From Viridibacillus soli (lineage in GTDB: Bacteria > Bacillota > Bacilli > Bacillales_A > Planococcaceae): a stretch of 64,000 bases of DNA. The first letter of the stretch is position 1. The number at the start of each line of letters is the position of its first letter. Below are positions 8,181 through 17,426 of the stretch, piece after piece. Where the stretch lies: assembly GCF_016612995.1 (NCBI RefSeq), contig NZ_JAEOAH010000005.1, positions 124,001 to 188,000 of the forward strand. Reading direction: 5' to 3'. The position numbers and the translations under genes are program-made. Below the pieces are notes generated by a model. That model had not been told where the DNA came from, made no database searches, and saw only the letters and a program-made list of their open reading frames with translations.

Positions 8181-8956
8181 TTCTGATCCACGCTTTCTAA
8201 TATTTCTATTAGTTTTAATCGTAATTCATTAAGCTGTTCATCGATACTCACAACGATTCTGCCATGATTTGTTTCGATATAGCCATCCGTATCATTTAAT
8301 TCTTCGTTAACGAAGATCATAAATGGTACATCCACTGGGAAAATAGAAGCTAACTCTTCTCGATGGTCAGAGACTAATTTATGAAAGCCAAGTGAAACAT
8401 AAAGCTTGATTTCCTTCATTTCTCTTGCTTCTTTTAAGCCTCGACGGATCACACTCAAATATAATTCTTCATTTTCTTCCAAAGCTGTTCCTAAAATACG
8501 TGTTGCTGCATTCATTGCCAATTCTAAGATGACTCTTTCTTGACTCTCTAAATACTGACGTACAGTTTCTTTTGAGCTGACAATTGTTTCATTAGCTGAT
8601 TGAATGGCTTCTGACATATTGTCTTCAGCTTTCAAACGCCCTTCTTCTAATCCCTGTTGAAAAGCTTCATCATAAGCTTGTTGTTGGAGTGTTAGCTTGT
8701 CTTGTTCCCATTGCTCTTTAGCAACATTAAGTTTCTCTTGTTGCTCTTCACAATGCGCCGCAAACTGTTGTTGTTGTACGGCGATTTCAGCATGTGCTTC
8801 GGTTATGATACGATCTCGTTCAGCTAAGACTTCTTCTAGTGAAAAATCTTCAATAATTTCTTCGTTATTATTCGGCAACCTGAACTCACGTATTTCAATT
8901 GTTCTAATTTTCTCTTTGGATGATAGAGGATCATCGAATCGAATGATTCTAGACAA
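8177..8956 (-). CDS. fliH: FliH, flagellar export ATPase regulator
   Basis: Binds and regulates FliI and tethers it to the C-ring. The long coiled coil (about residues 35-125, Gln/Glu-rich) and the FliH/VirB-type C-terminal domain (about 140-255, 'LELAMNAATRILG', 'HGRIVVSIDEQLNELR') are clear. The start is uncertain. The fliG-embedded GGAGGAG is too close to the ATG at 8965, but about 9 nt from a TTG at 8956, giving MSRIIRFDD. A GTG at 8977 is also in frame. The gene overlaps the end of fliG. Confidence 0.9.
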   Translation of the reverse strand: MSRIIRFDDPLSSKEKIRTIEIREFRLPNNNEEIIEDFSLEEVLAERDRIITEAHAEIAVQQQQFAAHCEEQQEKLNVAKEQWEQDKLTLQQQAYDEAFQQGLEEGRLKAEDNMSEAIQSANETIVSSKETVRQYLESQERVILELAMNAATRILGTALEENEELYLSVIRRGLKEAREMKEIKLYVSLGFHKLVSDHREELASIFPVDVPFMIFVNEELNDTDGYIETNHGRIVVSIDEQLNELRLKLIEILESVDQK

Positions 8957-9962
8957 TGACTTCATCTCCTCCACCACGAGCGATTATGATTTCACCTGCA
9001 TCTTCCAAGCGACGTGTCACTGCAACAATTCTCATTTGTGCATCTTCAACATCTCTTAGTCGCACAGGTCCCATTACTGCCATCTCTTCTCTAAAAGTCT
9101 CAGCCATACGTTGAGACATATTTTTGAAGATTATTTCTTTTACTTCTTCACTTGAAATCTTCATTGCTAGTAGTAAATCTTCATTTTCACAGTCACGTAT
9201 AACACGTTGGATTGAACGGTTATCCAGCGTAACAATATCTTCGAAAACAAACATACGCTTTTTGATTTCTTCTGCAAGCTCTGGATCTTGGATTTCGAGT
9301 GCGTCCAATATTGTTTTTTCTGTTTGTCTATCGACACCATTAAGCACTTCTACAACTGCATCTACGCCGCCAGTTTCAGTGTAATCTTGTGTCACAGTCG
9401 ATGATAATTTACGTTCTAATACAGATTCAATTTCACTAATAACTTCTGGTGACGTTGAATCCATCATTGCAATACGTTTTGCAATGTCAGCTTGTACCTC
9501 TTGGGGTAAAGATGATAGGATAGTTCCCGCTTGTTGTGGCTCTAAATAAGAAAGAATTAACGCAATTGTTTGCGGATGTTCGTTTTGAATAAAGTTAAAA
9601 ATTTGAGCAGGATCTGTACGTCTCGCAAAATCAAATGGTCTCACTTGTAGGGACGATGTTAAGCGATTAATAATCGTTTGAGCCTGATCTGATCCAAGAG
9701 CTTTTTCTAATACTGTTTTCGCATAGCCGATACCACCTTGAGAGATGTAATCTTGTGCAAGCGCAATATTATGAAACTCTTCAATAATTTCCTCTTTTAT
9801 TCCCGGTTCTACTTTTTTCACTCCTGAAATTTCTAACGTTAAACGTTCAATTTCTTCTTCGCTTAAGTGTTTGTATACCGCCGCAGACACTTCTGGCCCT
9901 AGTGATATTAACAGGAGCGCTGCTTTTTGTTTACCAGATAAACCTTTTTCTTTCCTTGACAC
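8949..9962 (-). CDS. fliG: FliG, flagellar motor switch protein
   Basis: Rotor protein that contacts MotA and converts ion flow into rotation. The N-terminal domain starts 'GLSGKQKAALLLISLGPEVSA'. Middle and C-terminal armadillo-like domains follow, with the EHPQ motif ('IQNEHPQTIALILSYL', near 125) and the torque helix ('MFVFEDIVTLDNRSIQRV', near 235). An upstream ATG at 9977 overlaps the fliF stop. The GTG at 9962 lies after GGGGGGT and gives 337 residues, almost the length of the B. subtilis protein, so it is preferred. Confidence 0.94.
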   Translation of the reverse strand: MSRKEKGLSGKQKAALLLISLGPEVSAAVYKHLSEEEIERLTLEISGVKKVEPGIKEEIIEEFHNIALAQDYISQGGIGYAKTVLEKALGSDQAQTIINRLTSSLQVRPFDFARRTDPAQIFNFIQNEHPQTIALILSYLEPQQAGTILSSLPQEVQADIAKRIAMMDSTSPEVISEIESVLERKLSSTVTQDYTETGGVDAVVEVLNGVDRQTEKTILDALEIQDPELAEEIKKRMFVFEDIVTLDNRSIQRVIRDCENEDLLLAMKISSEEVKEIIFKNMSQRMAETFREEMAVMGPVRLRDVEDAQMRIVAVTRRLEDAGEIIIARGGGDEVIV

Positions 9963-9976
9963 AGCTTTACCCCCCA

Positions 9977-11575
9977 TTAATCTTCAGTAATCCATGTACG
10001 TAGTAGTTTCGCGAATTCATCTGGCTTATCTTTTGCCATTTTTTCGAGCTGTTTACGTCGTACTGTTGATTCTGTTTCTTTCTCTGTAGTAATATCTTCT
10101 ATTTCAGCCATCTCTACTTGGTCTTCTAGAATTAAAGCTTCTTCCTCTTTTTGTTTTCTAGAACGCAGAATGAAGAATACTAGTAGGATAATAGCGACTA
10201 GTAAGATACCACCGATAACGTATATCCACCATGGAATCTTACTTGTTTCAGTAGTTTCCATTTGCATTTTACCGTTCAATTGTTGAACAGTAACGTTAAC
10301 TTTTTCATCTATTTGAGCATCTGTTAATTGCCCTGCTTCGTTTTTATCAATTGAAGTTCGGACGATTGAAGCAAGCATATTTTGTATATCTTGTTGAACG
10401 TTAGCTGGTAATGTCGTTGCATCGTCAGCTGTCGGTGGTTCTACCATTACTTGAATCCCTAAGTCACGAATTCGATACGGACTTTCTACGATTTGACGTT
10501 TAATACGATTGACTTCATTGTTAATCGTTTCTTCCGTTTTTTCGTAGTCTCCATCACCATTAGAACCAGATTGATAGTTTGTGAAATTATCAGTTGCATT
10601 TTCAGCTTCTGGTGTACCAGTAGCTGCTGCTCCATTACCTGTAAACGTTTCACTTATACGCTGTGCACTAATTTGAATTCCAGCCATATTTTCTTTATCA
10701 ACCGGTTCTACTAGATTTTCTTCTCGCTGTTCTTGGGTAAAGTCAATATCGGTAGTCACAACAACGGCTACTTTTTCCGCACCCATTAAAGTGCCTAACA
10801 TCGTTTGAACTTGGCGTTGTAAATCACGCTCAATTTGCTTTTTAAGCGTCAGTTGTTGATTTACATCTGTTCCAGTAGCACCAGCTGTTGCAGTAGTGGA
10901 TGTCTGTAAATCGTAATATTCAAAGTATTGATTTGTGATAACAATATTTTCTGGTGATAAGTTTGGAACACTTTTAGATGCTAAGTTATAGAGTGTTTGA
11001 ATTTGTGTTTCTGTAAATTGATACCCTGGTTCTGTATTCAAAACAATAGAAGCACTTGCCGGTTGTTGCGTATCGCTTACGAAAACACCCGATTCAGGCA
11101 AAGTAATCATAACTTTTGCGTCTTTTACGCCTTTAATCCCTTTAATCAAGTTTGCTAGTTCTGTTTGTGTAGAAGCTAATTTTAAAACACTAAATTCATT
11201 GTCTGTCATACCAAATCCGGCATTTTGAGAGAAAAATGAATAGTCTATTTTCCCAGATTCAGGGAACCCCTCTGACGCTAACTGTACTAACAATGCATCA
11301 ACTTGATTTTCTGGCACTAAGATCGAAGTGCCTCCTGGAGCGATTTTATATTTTGTCCCTTGAGCATCGAGCGTTTCTTTAATTTTCCCTACTTCAGCAG
11401 TCGATAGGTCTGAATAAAGTGGCGCGTATGTTACTCGAGTTGTAAAGTATGTAATAACCGCTGCCAAAATAACGATTCCAAGAAGAGAACCTATTAACGT
11501 ACCTTTTTGCGTTTTTGTACGACTTCCCCAAAACCTTGTGGAGTCGGTTTTGATTTTTGTCAGTCTTTCATTCAT
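9977..11575 (-). CDS. fliF: FliF, flagellar MS-ring protein
   Basis: Forms the MS-ring in the cytoplasmic membrane and is the assembly base of the basal body. There are two membrane helices, near residues 28-46 ('LIGSLLGIVILAAVITYF') and 443-465 ('WWIYVIGGILLVAIILLVFF'). The YscJ/FliF domain (about 50-225) and the FliF C-terminal periplasmic domain lie between them. The cytoplasmic tail 'KLLRTWITED' is the FliG-binding end. At 532 residues it has the expected size. The ATG follows GGAGG by 6 nt. Confidence 0.95.
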   Translation of the reverse strand: MNERLTKIKTDSTRFWGSRTKTQKGTLIGSLLGIVILAAVITYFTTRVTYAPLYSDLSTAEVGKIKETLDAQGTKYKIAPGGTSILVPENQVDALLVQLASEGFPESGKIDYSFFSQNAGFGMTDNEFSVLKLASTQTELANLIKGIKGVKDAKVMITLPESGVFVSDTQQPASASIVLNTEPGYQFTETQIQTLYNLASKSVPNLSPENIVITNQYFEYYDLQTSTTATAGATGTDVNQQLTLKKQIERDLQRQVQTMLGTLMGAEKVAVVVTTDIDFTQEQREENLVEPVDKENMAGIQISAQRISETFTGNGAAATGTPEAENATDNFTNYQSGSNGDGDYEKTEETINNEVNRIKRQIVESPYRIRDLGIQVMVEPPTADDATTLPANVQQDIQNMLASIVRTSIDKNEAGQLTDAQIDEKVNVTVQQLNGKMQMETTETSKIPWWIYVIGGILLVAIILLVFFILRSRKQKEEEALILEDQVEMAEIEDITTEKETESTVRRKQLEKMAKDKPDEFAKLLRTWITED

Positions 11576-11636
11576 TTTGAGCCTCCGGTTATAGTGAATG
11601 TTTCAATACATAGTTAATCCGCGATAACCTTTCGAA

Positions 11637-11942
11637 TTAAACTGTCATTCGCATAATTTCTTGGTACGCCTCTACGACTTTATTACGCACTTGTAATGCT
11701 GTATTCATTGTTATATTTGCTTTTTGAGCAGAAATCATAACATCATGAAGTTCAACATTTTCTCCGTTAATAAGTTTTGTCGTCATTTGATCAGAAGCTG
11801 TTTGACTATCGTTTACAGATTGAATCGCGTCTTTTAACATCGTTCCAAAATTTCCTTTTGAATCCGTTGACATTGTTTCTGTGACGCTTTGTGTCATGAC
11901 AGGTTGAATAGGTTGTGTTACAGATATTTGTGATACTGGCAA
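11637..11942 (-). CDS. fliE: FliE, flagellar hook-basal body protein
   Basis: Small rod adaptor (101 residues) that joins the MS-ring to the proximal rod and is exported first. The C-terminal signature 'ISAQKANITMNTALQVRNKVVEAYQEI' is a clear FliE match in its parts. The only in-frame start with a Shine-Dalgarno (AAAGGA) is a TTG at 11942; the nearby ATG is in another frame. It follows flgC by 25 nt in the usual flgB-flgC-fliE order. Confidence 0.92.
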   Translation of the reverse strand: MPVSQISVTQPIQPVMTQSVTETMSTDSKGNFGTMLKDAIQSVNDSQTASDQMTTKLINGENVELHDVMISAQKANITMNTALQVRNKVVEAYQEIMRMTV

Positions 11943-11967
11943 GTTTGGTCATCCTTTCCCTTTAGAG

Positions 11968-12429
11968 TTATTTACCAATTTCTAAGGCTTTTGTAAGCAT
12001 CGACTTGTTAGCATTAAAAACCGTGACGTTTGCTTCATATGATCTTGTAGCCGAAATTAGGTTAACCATTTCTTTTAAAGGATCAACATTGGACGTTTGT
12101 ACATAGCCTTCAGCATTTGCATCTGGGTTCGTTGGATCATAGACTAGTTTAAATGGCGTTTCAGTATCGTTATTAATACGCGTTACTTTAACACCATTTC
12201 CTACTCCCTGTTTACTAGATGAACCCATCGCTGCATTTAAGTAATTCGAAAATTGTCCTTCTTTCGACGAGAGCGTTACAGTTTTACGGCGATATGGTAC
12301 CCATTCACCATTTTCCATCGTCGCTCGTGTTGTATCGACACTCGCTATATTCGATGAAATGACGTCCATTCTTAATCGTTGAGCAGTAAGTGCTGAACCA
12401 GTCGTATTCAGACTATGGAAGATAGACAT
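11968..12429 (-). CDS. flgC: FlgC, flagellar basal-body rod protein
   Basis: Proximal rod subunit (153 residues). The N-terminal rod signature 'LNTTGSALTAQRLRMDVISSNIASVDTT' in its parts, and the C-terminal 'DPLKEMVNLISATRSYEANV', are diagnostic of FlgC. It starts 2 nt after the flgB stop, so translation is probably coupled. It is exported through the flagellar type III system and has no signal peptide. Confidence 0.95.
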   Translation of the reverse strand: MSIFHSLNTTGSALTAQRLRMDVISSNIASVDTTRATMENGEWVPYRRKTVTLSSKEGQFSNYLNAAMGSSSKQGVGNGVKVTRINNDTETPFKLVYDPTNPDANAEGYVQTSNVDPLKEMVNLISATRSYEANVTVFNANKSMLTKALEIGK

Positions 12430-12431
12430 AA

Positions 12432-12824
12432 TTAGTTACCCCCTTTAATGACGGTTTGTAATGTGTTTAGTTTGCCGTTAATACGATCAATTAAAGCATT
12501 GTAGTAAATTGTATTTTCAGCCAAACTTGCTTGTTCTTTATCCATATCTACACCGTTACCATTTTCACGGTAGCGTAGATTTGTATAACTATAAACACCA
12601 GGTGTCGATTTTTTAGCACTAAAATCAATATGCCTTTGATCTGTTCGGTTTGCTTGTATATATGTATTTTGTGCCTCATTTAGCATTTTACTAAAACTTA
12701 CATCTTTCGCCTTATAGTTAGGTGTGTCATTATTCGCTATATTTTGAGCAATTGTTTTATTTTTCACCGTCGCATAAGAGAGGCCATTTTCCAAGTTATT
12801 GATTGTTCCTCCAAATAAATTCAA
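12432..12824 (-). CDS. flgB: FlgB, flagellar basal-body rod protein
   Basis: Proximal rod subunit and first gene of the fla/che operon. Translation from the TTG at 12824 (after GGGGTG, 6-nt spacing) gives 130 residues that begin MNLFGGTINNLENGL, the usual FlgB start, followed by 'IAQNIANNDTPNYKAKDV'. The frame stays open for a further 66 codons up to a GTG at 13022, but the candidate promoter at 12881-12909 lies inside that stretch. The longer form is therefore less likely, though the open frame is odd and is noted as a finding. Confidence 0.9.
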   Translation of the reverse strand: MNLFGGTINNLENGLSYATVKNKTIAQNIANNDTPNYKAKDVSFSKMLNEAQNTYIQANRTDQRHIDFSAKKSTPGVYSYTNLRYRENGNGVDMDKEQASLAENTIYYNALIDRINGKLNTLQTVIKGGN

Positions 12825-12880
12825 ATCTTTCACCCCAATTCGATATATACTACCAAATTTCACTTTTTTTTTACTACTTA

Positions 12881-12909
12881 ATTGTAATAAAGATATATCA
12901 GAGTGTCCA
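12881..12909 (-). promoter_or_regulatory. Candidate sigma-A promoter of the fla/che operon
   Basis: On the minus strand TGGACA (-35, 12904-12909) and TACAAT (-10, 12881-12886) are separated by exactly 17 bp. Transcription would start near 12875, about 50 nt before the flgB TTG. No sigma-D type TAAA-N15-GCCGATAT was found in this intergenic region, unlike the additional fla/che promoter known in B. subtilis. Confidence 0.5.
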
Positions 12910-13490
12910 TCCGTATAATGGGATTTTTGATAGGCATAAAAACCTATTTTTTTATTATTGTCCACCTTTTCCTTCAAATCTTCTAAATCAGTTCTCCTAT
13001 AAAAGATAAAGGTATTATTCACTATAAAAACAGTGTTAACGAAGTTATTCTTTTATTTTTGCAATACTTGAGAAACTTTCGACACAATAGGAATTTATTA
13101 GTTTTTTTGTCGAATTAGTAAGCATATAAAACCCAGTAATATTTTAATAATTCTAAAAAATTTGATATTTATTGTATGAAAGAGCAATTATTACATTTTA
13201 TTCCACTATATATCATTACATTTATATTCAAATTTTGACCAGGAAAACATTTTAGAATATAATTACCTTAATACCATTTTTACGCCTTTTATAGGAGTTA
13301 ATTGGTATTATAAAATATTATCGTCACCCCTACAAAAGCATTAGTCCATTACTCTCGAATTTTACTTTTTCGTAAAAACTCCATCCTATCTTATTCTTTT
13401 TGTATTATTTATCATATATTTAATCATATTTTATAAGGTTATCTTAATATTTCTGCCTATACTCATTAGGTATAATATCTAATTTTATCA
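12910..13490. other. AT-rich intergenic stretch upstream of flgB
   Basis: About 580 bases between the flgB promoter and the codY terminator. No convincing gene is visible on either strand. Its low-coordinate part (up to 13022) is an open frame continuous with flgB. The rest is very AT-rich with frequent stops. Regulator binding sites are plausible here, but none was recognised. Confidence 0.5.
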
Positions 13491-13533
13491 ATAAAAAACT
13501 ATCCAAAAGTCTTTAATTGACTTCAGGATAGTT
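13491..13533 (-). terminator. Rho-independent terminator of codY
   Basis: Minus-strand arms AACTATCC and GGATAGTT flank an inner AAGTC / GACTT stem, followed by TTTTATT. It lies 17 nt after the codY stop and separates the xerC-codY group from fla/che. Confidence 0.85.
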
Positions 13534-13549
13534 AGTTAAATCGTATTTA

Positions 13550-14329
13550 TTAGCGCATTTTAATTTCTGCTAATGCACCTAAGAATTTATCATTTAAAAC
13601 TTTAATGTAAGTACCTTTCATACCTAGAGAGCGTGATTCTATTACACCAGCTGATTCTAGTTTACGTAAAGCATTTACGATAACTGATCGTGTAATTCCT
13701 ACACGGTCAGCAATTTTAGAAGCAACTAGTAATCCCTCGCTACCATCTAGTTCTTCGAAAATATGCTCAATAGCTTCTAATTCACTGTAAGATAGTGAGT
13801 TGATCGCCATTTGTACGACTGCTTTACTACGCGCTTCATCTTCGATTTCTTCAGCTTTTTCACGAAGAATTTCCATACCTACTACAGTTGCCCCATATTC
13901 AGCTAGGATTAAATCGTCATCTTCAAAAGTACCTGCTAAACGAGCTAAGATCAATGTTCCTAAACGTTCGCCACCACCAATAATCGGCACGATTGTAGTT
14001 AGACCTGATTTGAAAAGCTCTTTGTTTTCAAATGGAAATGCACTATGTTCGTCATGCACGTCAAGGTTTGGTACAGTTTCAGAAAAGTCATATAGGTTTT
14101 GAGTGTATTCTTCTGGGAAACGACGTTCCTCAAACATTTTGTTAAGGCGTTCATTTTCAATTTGTTGCGTAATTGAGATACCTAGTAATTTACCTTTACG
14201 GCTTACGATGTATACATTACTTTCAATGACTGTTCCTAATGTGTCAGCCATTTCTTTAAAGTTAACTGGTTTCCCAGCAGAAGCTTGTAGCATAGAGTTA
14301 ATTTTTCTTGTTTTAGCTAATAAATTCAT
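13550..14329 (-). CDS. codY: CodY, GTP-sensing global transcriptional repressor
   Basis: Global regulator that responds to GTP and branched-chain amino acids and represses nutrient-scavenging genes in rich medium. The N-terminal GAF domain (about residues 1-155) binds the amino acids. The C-terminal winged helix (about 165-259) holds the DNA-recognition segment '[26 protein letters not shown]', here cited only as an identification. At 259 residues it matches the family. The start follows AGGAGG. It has its own candidate promoter, a possible CodY box upstream, and a strong terminator downstream. Confidence 0.98.
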   Translation of the reverse strand: MNLLAKTRKINSMLQASAGKPVNFKEMADTLGTVIESNVYIVSRKGKLLGISITQQIENERLNKMFEERRFPEEYTQNLYDFSETVPNLDVHDEHSAFPFENKELFKSGLTTIVPIIGGGERLGTLILARLAGTFEDDDLILAEYGATVVGMEILREKAEEIEDEARSKAVVQMAINSLSYSELEAIEHIFEELDGSEGLLVASKIADRVGITRSVIVNALRKLESAGVIESRSLGMKGTYIKVLNDKFLGALAEIKMR

Positions 14330-14369
14330 ATTTATTTAGCCTCCTGTAATATTTTCTTCGTTATTTTCT

Positions 14370-14384
14370 AATTTTCAAAACTTT
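14370..14384 (-). promoter_or_regulatory. Possible CodY box upstream of codY
   Basis: Minus-strand AAAGTTTTGAAAATT agrees with the CodY consensus AATTTTCWGAAAATT at 12 of 15 positions. It would lie roughly 20-30 nt downstream of the transcription start predicted from the promoter at 14409. In such AT-rich DNA partial matches are common. Confidence 0.35.
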
Positions 14385-14408
14385 TTAAATTTTCATGCAA
14401 TACAGTAG

Positions 14409-14437
14409 ATTATAAACTATAAAATAAATTGTGACAA
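14409..14437 (-). promoter_or_regulatory. Candidate sigma-A promoter of codY
   Basis: TTGTCA (14432-14437) and TATAAT (14409-14414) are spaced by 17 bp on the minus strand. The -10 is perfect. The -35 and spacer overlap the last codons of hslU. This would allow codY expression independent of xerC-hslVU. Confidence 0.6.
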
Positions 14438-15811
14438 ATCTTTGTTCTTCGCAATTTCTCCAAGTTTTTGATCTACGTACGCTGGTGTAATATCGATGTG
14501 AGCTGGCGCGATCTCTGCCGCTTCAAAAGATAGCTCTTCTAATAGGCGTTCCAAAATTGTATGCAAACGGCGCGCTCCGATATTATCTGTTTCTTGGTTT
14601 ACAGATGTGGCGATTTCAGCTATACGATCAATCGCTTCTTCTGTAAATTCGATTTCTACACCTTCAGTATTAAGCAATGCTTTGTACTGTAGGATTAATG
14701 AATGGTCTGGTTCTTTTAAGATTCGGACAAAGTCTTCCTTAGTCAGCTTTTCTAATTCAACGCGAATCGGGAAGCGTCCTTGCAACTCAGGGATTAAATC
14801 TGATGGCTTAGACATATGAAATGCTCCCGCAGCGATGAATAACATATAATCAGTCTTCACAGGACCATACTTCGTATTTACAGTTGAACCTTCAACGATT
14901 GGTAGTATATCACGTTGAACACCTTCTCTTGAGACATTTGCAGAACCAGAGCTACCATTTTTGTTGGCAATTTTGTCGATTTCATCGATAAAGATGATGC
15001 CCGTTTGCTCAGCGCGATTAATCGCTTCTTGAGAAACTTCGTCAGAATCAATTAAATTATTAGCTTCTTCTATTATAAGTACACGTCTTGCGTCTTTTAC
15101 TTGTAGACGGCGTTTTTTCTTTTGCTTTGGCATTAAGTTTGATAACATGTCACCCATGTTACTACCACCCATATCCATGCCTGCTCCCGGGAAACCACCA
15201 AACATTGATGGTGCTTGCTCTGTTACTTCTACAGATATCCATTCATCCTCAAGCTTACCCGCTCTTAGATCATCTGCAATTTGCGATCGTTTTAAACGTA
15301 CCTCTGTATCATCTGAAGAAGTCTCTTCTTCTTGCTCGGAATTTTGACCGAAAAACATTTCGAAGGGATTTGACGTTGTTTGCTTTTTACGCATACTTGG
15401 GACAAGCAATTTCACAATTTGATCATTGGCAAGTCGCTCCGCTTTTTCCTTTACTTCTTCTTGTTTTTCTTCTTTCACAAGACGGTTAGCTACTTCTACT
15501 AAATCACGTACCATGGATTCCACATCACGACCAACATAACCTACTTCAGTGAATTTTGTCGCTTCAATTTTAATGAAAGGTGCTTTCACTAAGCGTGCAA
15601 TACGTCTTGCAATTTCAGTTTTCCCAACACCAGTCGGTCCAATCATTAAAATGTTTTTTGGAATGACTTCATTTTTCATCTCTTCATCTAAAAGTTGACG
15701 ACGATGACGATTACGAAGCGCAACAGCTACTGCACGCTTGGCATCTCGTTGCCCAACGATATAACGATCTAAGTACTCGGTCATTTGTCTAGGCGTTTGT
15801 TGTTGTGTCAT
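14417..15811 (-). CDS. hslU: HslU (ClpY), ATPase subunit of the HslVU protease
   Basis: AAA+ unfoldase that feeds substrates to HslV. Walker A 'GPTGVGKT' lies at residues 58-65 and Walker B '[10 protein letters not shown]' near 277. The intermediate I-domain covers about 110-240 and carries a Met/Gly-rich stretch '[18 protein letters not shown]'. The C-terminus 'LSQFIL' is the tail that docks into HslV. The 464 residues fit the family. It starts 2 nt after hslV. Together with xerC and codY this is the codVWXY arrangement of Bacillus. Confidence 0.97.
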   Translation of the reverse strand: MTQQQTPRQMTEYLDRYIVGQRDAKRAVAVALRNRHRRQLLDEEMKNEVIPKNILMIGPTGVGKTEIARRIARLVKAPFIKIEATKFTEVGYVGRDVESMVRDLVEVANRLVKEEKQEEVKEKAERLANDQIVKLLVPSMRKKQTTSNPFEMFFGQNSEQEEETSSDDTEVRLKRSQIADDLRAGKLEDEWISVEVTEQAPSMFGGFPGAGMDMGGSNMGDMLSNLMPKQKKKRRLQVKDARRVLIIEEANNLIDSDEVSQEAINRAEQTGIIFIDEIDKIANKNGSSGSANVSREGVQRDILPIVEGSTVNTKYGPVKTDYMLFIAAGAFHMSKPSDLIPELQGRFPIRVELEKLTKEDFVRILKEPDHSLILQYKALLNTEGVEIEFTEEAIDRIAEIATSVNQETDNIGARRLHTILERLLEELSFEAAEIAPAHIDITPAYVDQKLGEIAKNKDLSQFIL

Positions 15812-15813
15812 AG

Positions 15814-16356
15814 TTACAGTGCCTCCACGATAATATTATGGTTAGTAAATACACAAATATCTGCTGCAGTTTCAAGCGATGCTTTTGCAATTTCCTCTGC
15901 TGTTAATGATTCGCCAGAGTATTGCTTTAATGCTCTTCCAGCTGATAACGCATAGTTACCGCCAGAACCAATTGCTAAGATGCCGTCATCAGGTTCAATG
16001 ACTTCACCTGAACCAGAAACAAGTAATAGTGTTTCACTATTCATCACAAGTAACATTGCTTCTAGCTTTTGCAACATTTTATCTCCACGCCATTGCTTTG
16101 CAACTTCCACCGAAGCACGTTGTAGGTTACCGTTATACTCCATCAGTTTCCCTTCAAACATTTCAAACAATGTAAACGCGTCAGCAACAGACCCCGCAAA
16201 CCCTGCTAATACTTTACCGTTATAGAGACGACGCACCTTCCTTGCTGTGTGCTTCATCACGACTGCATTACCAAGTGTCACCTGCCCATCACCTGCCATT
16301 GCGCTTTGCCCTTTATGTTGTACTGCAAAAATTGTGGTTGCATGCATTTCAACCAT
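15814..16356 (-). CDS. hslV: HslV (ClpQ), peptidase subunit of the HslVU protease
   Basis: Proteasome-like N-terminal-nucleophile peptidase (180 residues). It starts [16 protein letters not shown], with conserved '[10 protein letters not shown]' and '[15 protein letters not shown]'. As I recall, B. subtilis ClpQ starts MSSFHATTIF and was described as an N-terminal serine protease. Here position 2 is Val, and no Ser or Thr follows the initiator Met. Processing to the Thr of 'TTIF', as in E. coli HslV, would give a standard active site. The start is supported by GGGAGGAGGG with 5-nt spacing. Confidence 0.95.
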   Translation of the reverse strand: MVEMHATTIFAVQHKGQSAMAGDGQVTLGNAVVMKHTARKVRRLYNGKVLAGFAGSVADAFTLFEMFEGKLMEYNGNLQRASVEVAKQWRGDKMLQKLEAMLLVMNSETLLLVSGSGEVIEPDDGILAIGSGGNYALSAGRALKQYSGESLTAEEIAKASLETAADICVFTNHNIIVEAL

Positions 16357-16376
16357 AATAACCCTCCTCCCAATTG

Positions 16377-17276
16377 TTACGCTCTCGGATGAGCATTCAT
16401 ATATGTCTTTCTTAGATGTTCTTTTGTCACATGCGTATAAACTTGCGTAGAAGATAAATTTACGTGGCCAAGTAATTCCTGCACCGTACGTAAATCTGCT
16501 CCATTGTTTAATAAATGTGTGGCAAACGTGTGTCTTAACATATGAGGATAAATGGTCGTATGTAGCTCTGCATTTTTCATCATATCGTTTAAAATATAAC
16601 GAACACCTCTTGCTGTAAGTGCTCCACCTCGCATATTGACAAATAGCTGAGGATTTTGCAAGGCTTTCATAAGTTTAGGACGTGAATTTGCTAAGTATTG
16701 TTGCAATGCTTCCGAAGCAAAATGTCCAAATGGTACATAACGCTCTTTTCTCCCTTTACCCATCACTCGTAAAATGCTTAATGAAAAATCAACATCTTTT
16801 AATTCAATCGATGTCAATTCACTAACCCGAATGCCTGTAGCATACAGCAATTCAAGAATAGCTGTATCACGCAACGACTTCGGATCTTCCCCTTCATTTG
16901 CTTGAAACAATCTGGCAAGCTCTTCTTCATAAAAAAAGCGTGGCAATCTGTCTTCTTTTTTCGGATGATACAGCGCTTGAAAGCCTGCATCATCTAACCC
17001 ATATTCCTTGTTCAAAAAACGAAAAAAGGAACGAATGGAAGAAATTTTTCTGGAGATAGTTGTTCTGGCTTTTTTTTCTTCATACAATTTTGTTACGTAA
17101 AGTCTGGCGTGAATATATTCAACTGCTGCTAAATCTTCGACACCCTCTACTTTTAAGAAAGATAAAAATTCATGTAAATCAGATTGATATTCTCGCACTG
17201 TCAGTGGTGAAAAATTCTTTTCTAATTGAATATAAATAACAAATTGCTCAAGTGCTTGTTCAGATCGTATGTTCAT
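16377..17276 (-). CDS. xerC: XerC/CodV tyrosine recombinase
   Basis: Site-specific recombinase that resolves chromosome dimers at dif together with XerD. The N-terminal SAM-like DNA-binding domain covers about residues 1-95. The catalytic domain shows Arg in 'ATGIRVSEL', Lys in '[10 protein letters not shown]', the box II '[12 protein letters not shown]' and the nucleophile Tyr in 'TQVYTHV'. The 299 residues are typical. In Bacillus the gene at this site is codV. The start follows GAGGTG by 5 nt. Confidence 0.95.
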   Translation of the reverse strand: MNIRSEQALEQFVIYIQLEKNFSPLTVREYQSDLHEFLSFLKVEGVEDLAAVEYIHARLYVTKLYEEKKARTTISRKISSIRSFFRFLNKEYGLDDAGFQALYHPKKEDRLPRFFYEEELARLFQANEGEDPKSLRDTAILELLYATGIRVSELTSIELKDVDFSLSILRVMGKGRKERYVPFGHFASEALQQYLANSRPKLMKALQNPQLFVNMRGGALTARGVRYILNDMMKNAELHTTIYPHMLRHTFATHLLNNGADLRTVQELLGHVNLSSTQVYTHVTKEHLRKTYMNAHPRA

Positions 17277-17293
17277 TTGAACACCTCGTTAAT

Positions 17294-17313
17294 GATAAGT
17301 TTCAAAACTTATC
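17294..17313 (-). repeat. Inverted repeat in the xerC leader
   Basis: Perfect 8-bp arms GATAAGTT and AACTTATC around a 4-nt loop, 17 nt upstream of the xerC ATG. It would form a hairpin in the leader, without a T tract. Confidence 0.5.
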
Positions 17314-17391
17314 TTCTCACTCTAAGCATTTTTTATAAAGCAAAAACGTTTACTAATCTAGAGCTAATGTTAATTCTAGTTGTTTAAGGCA

Positions 17392-17426
17392 CATATGAGT
17401 ATAACACACTCATATGAATTGTTCGA
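17392..17426 (-). promoter_or_regulatory. Candidate xerC-hslVU promoter embedded in a palindrome
   Basis: A perfect inverted repeat CATATGAGT / ACTCATATG (17392-17400 and 17408-17416, 7-nt spacer) covers an extended -10, TGTTATACT, with its hexamer at 17398-17403 on the minus strand. The -35 region near 17421-17426 (TCGAAC) is weak, as is common for extended -10 promoters. The geometry suggests a repressor operator, but no known box was recognised. Confidence 0.4.

Noticed and set aside
11576-11636. GGTTAT / ATAACC pairing between fliE and fliF
   Set aside because: Only 6 bp with a very long loop; not distinguishable from chance.
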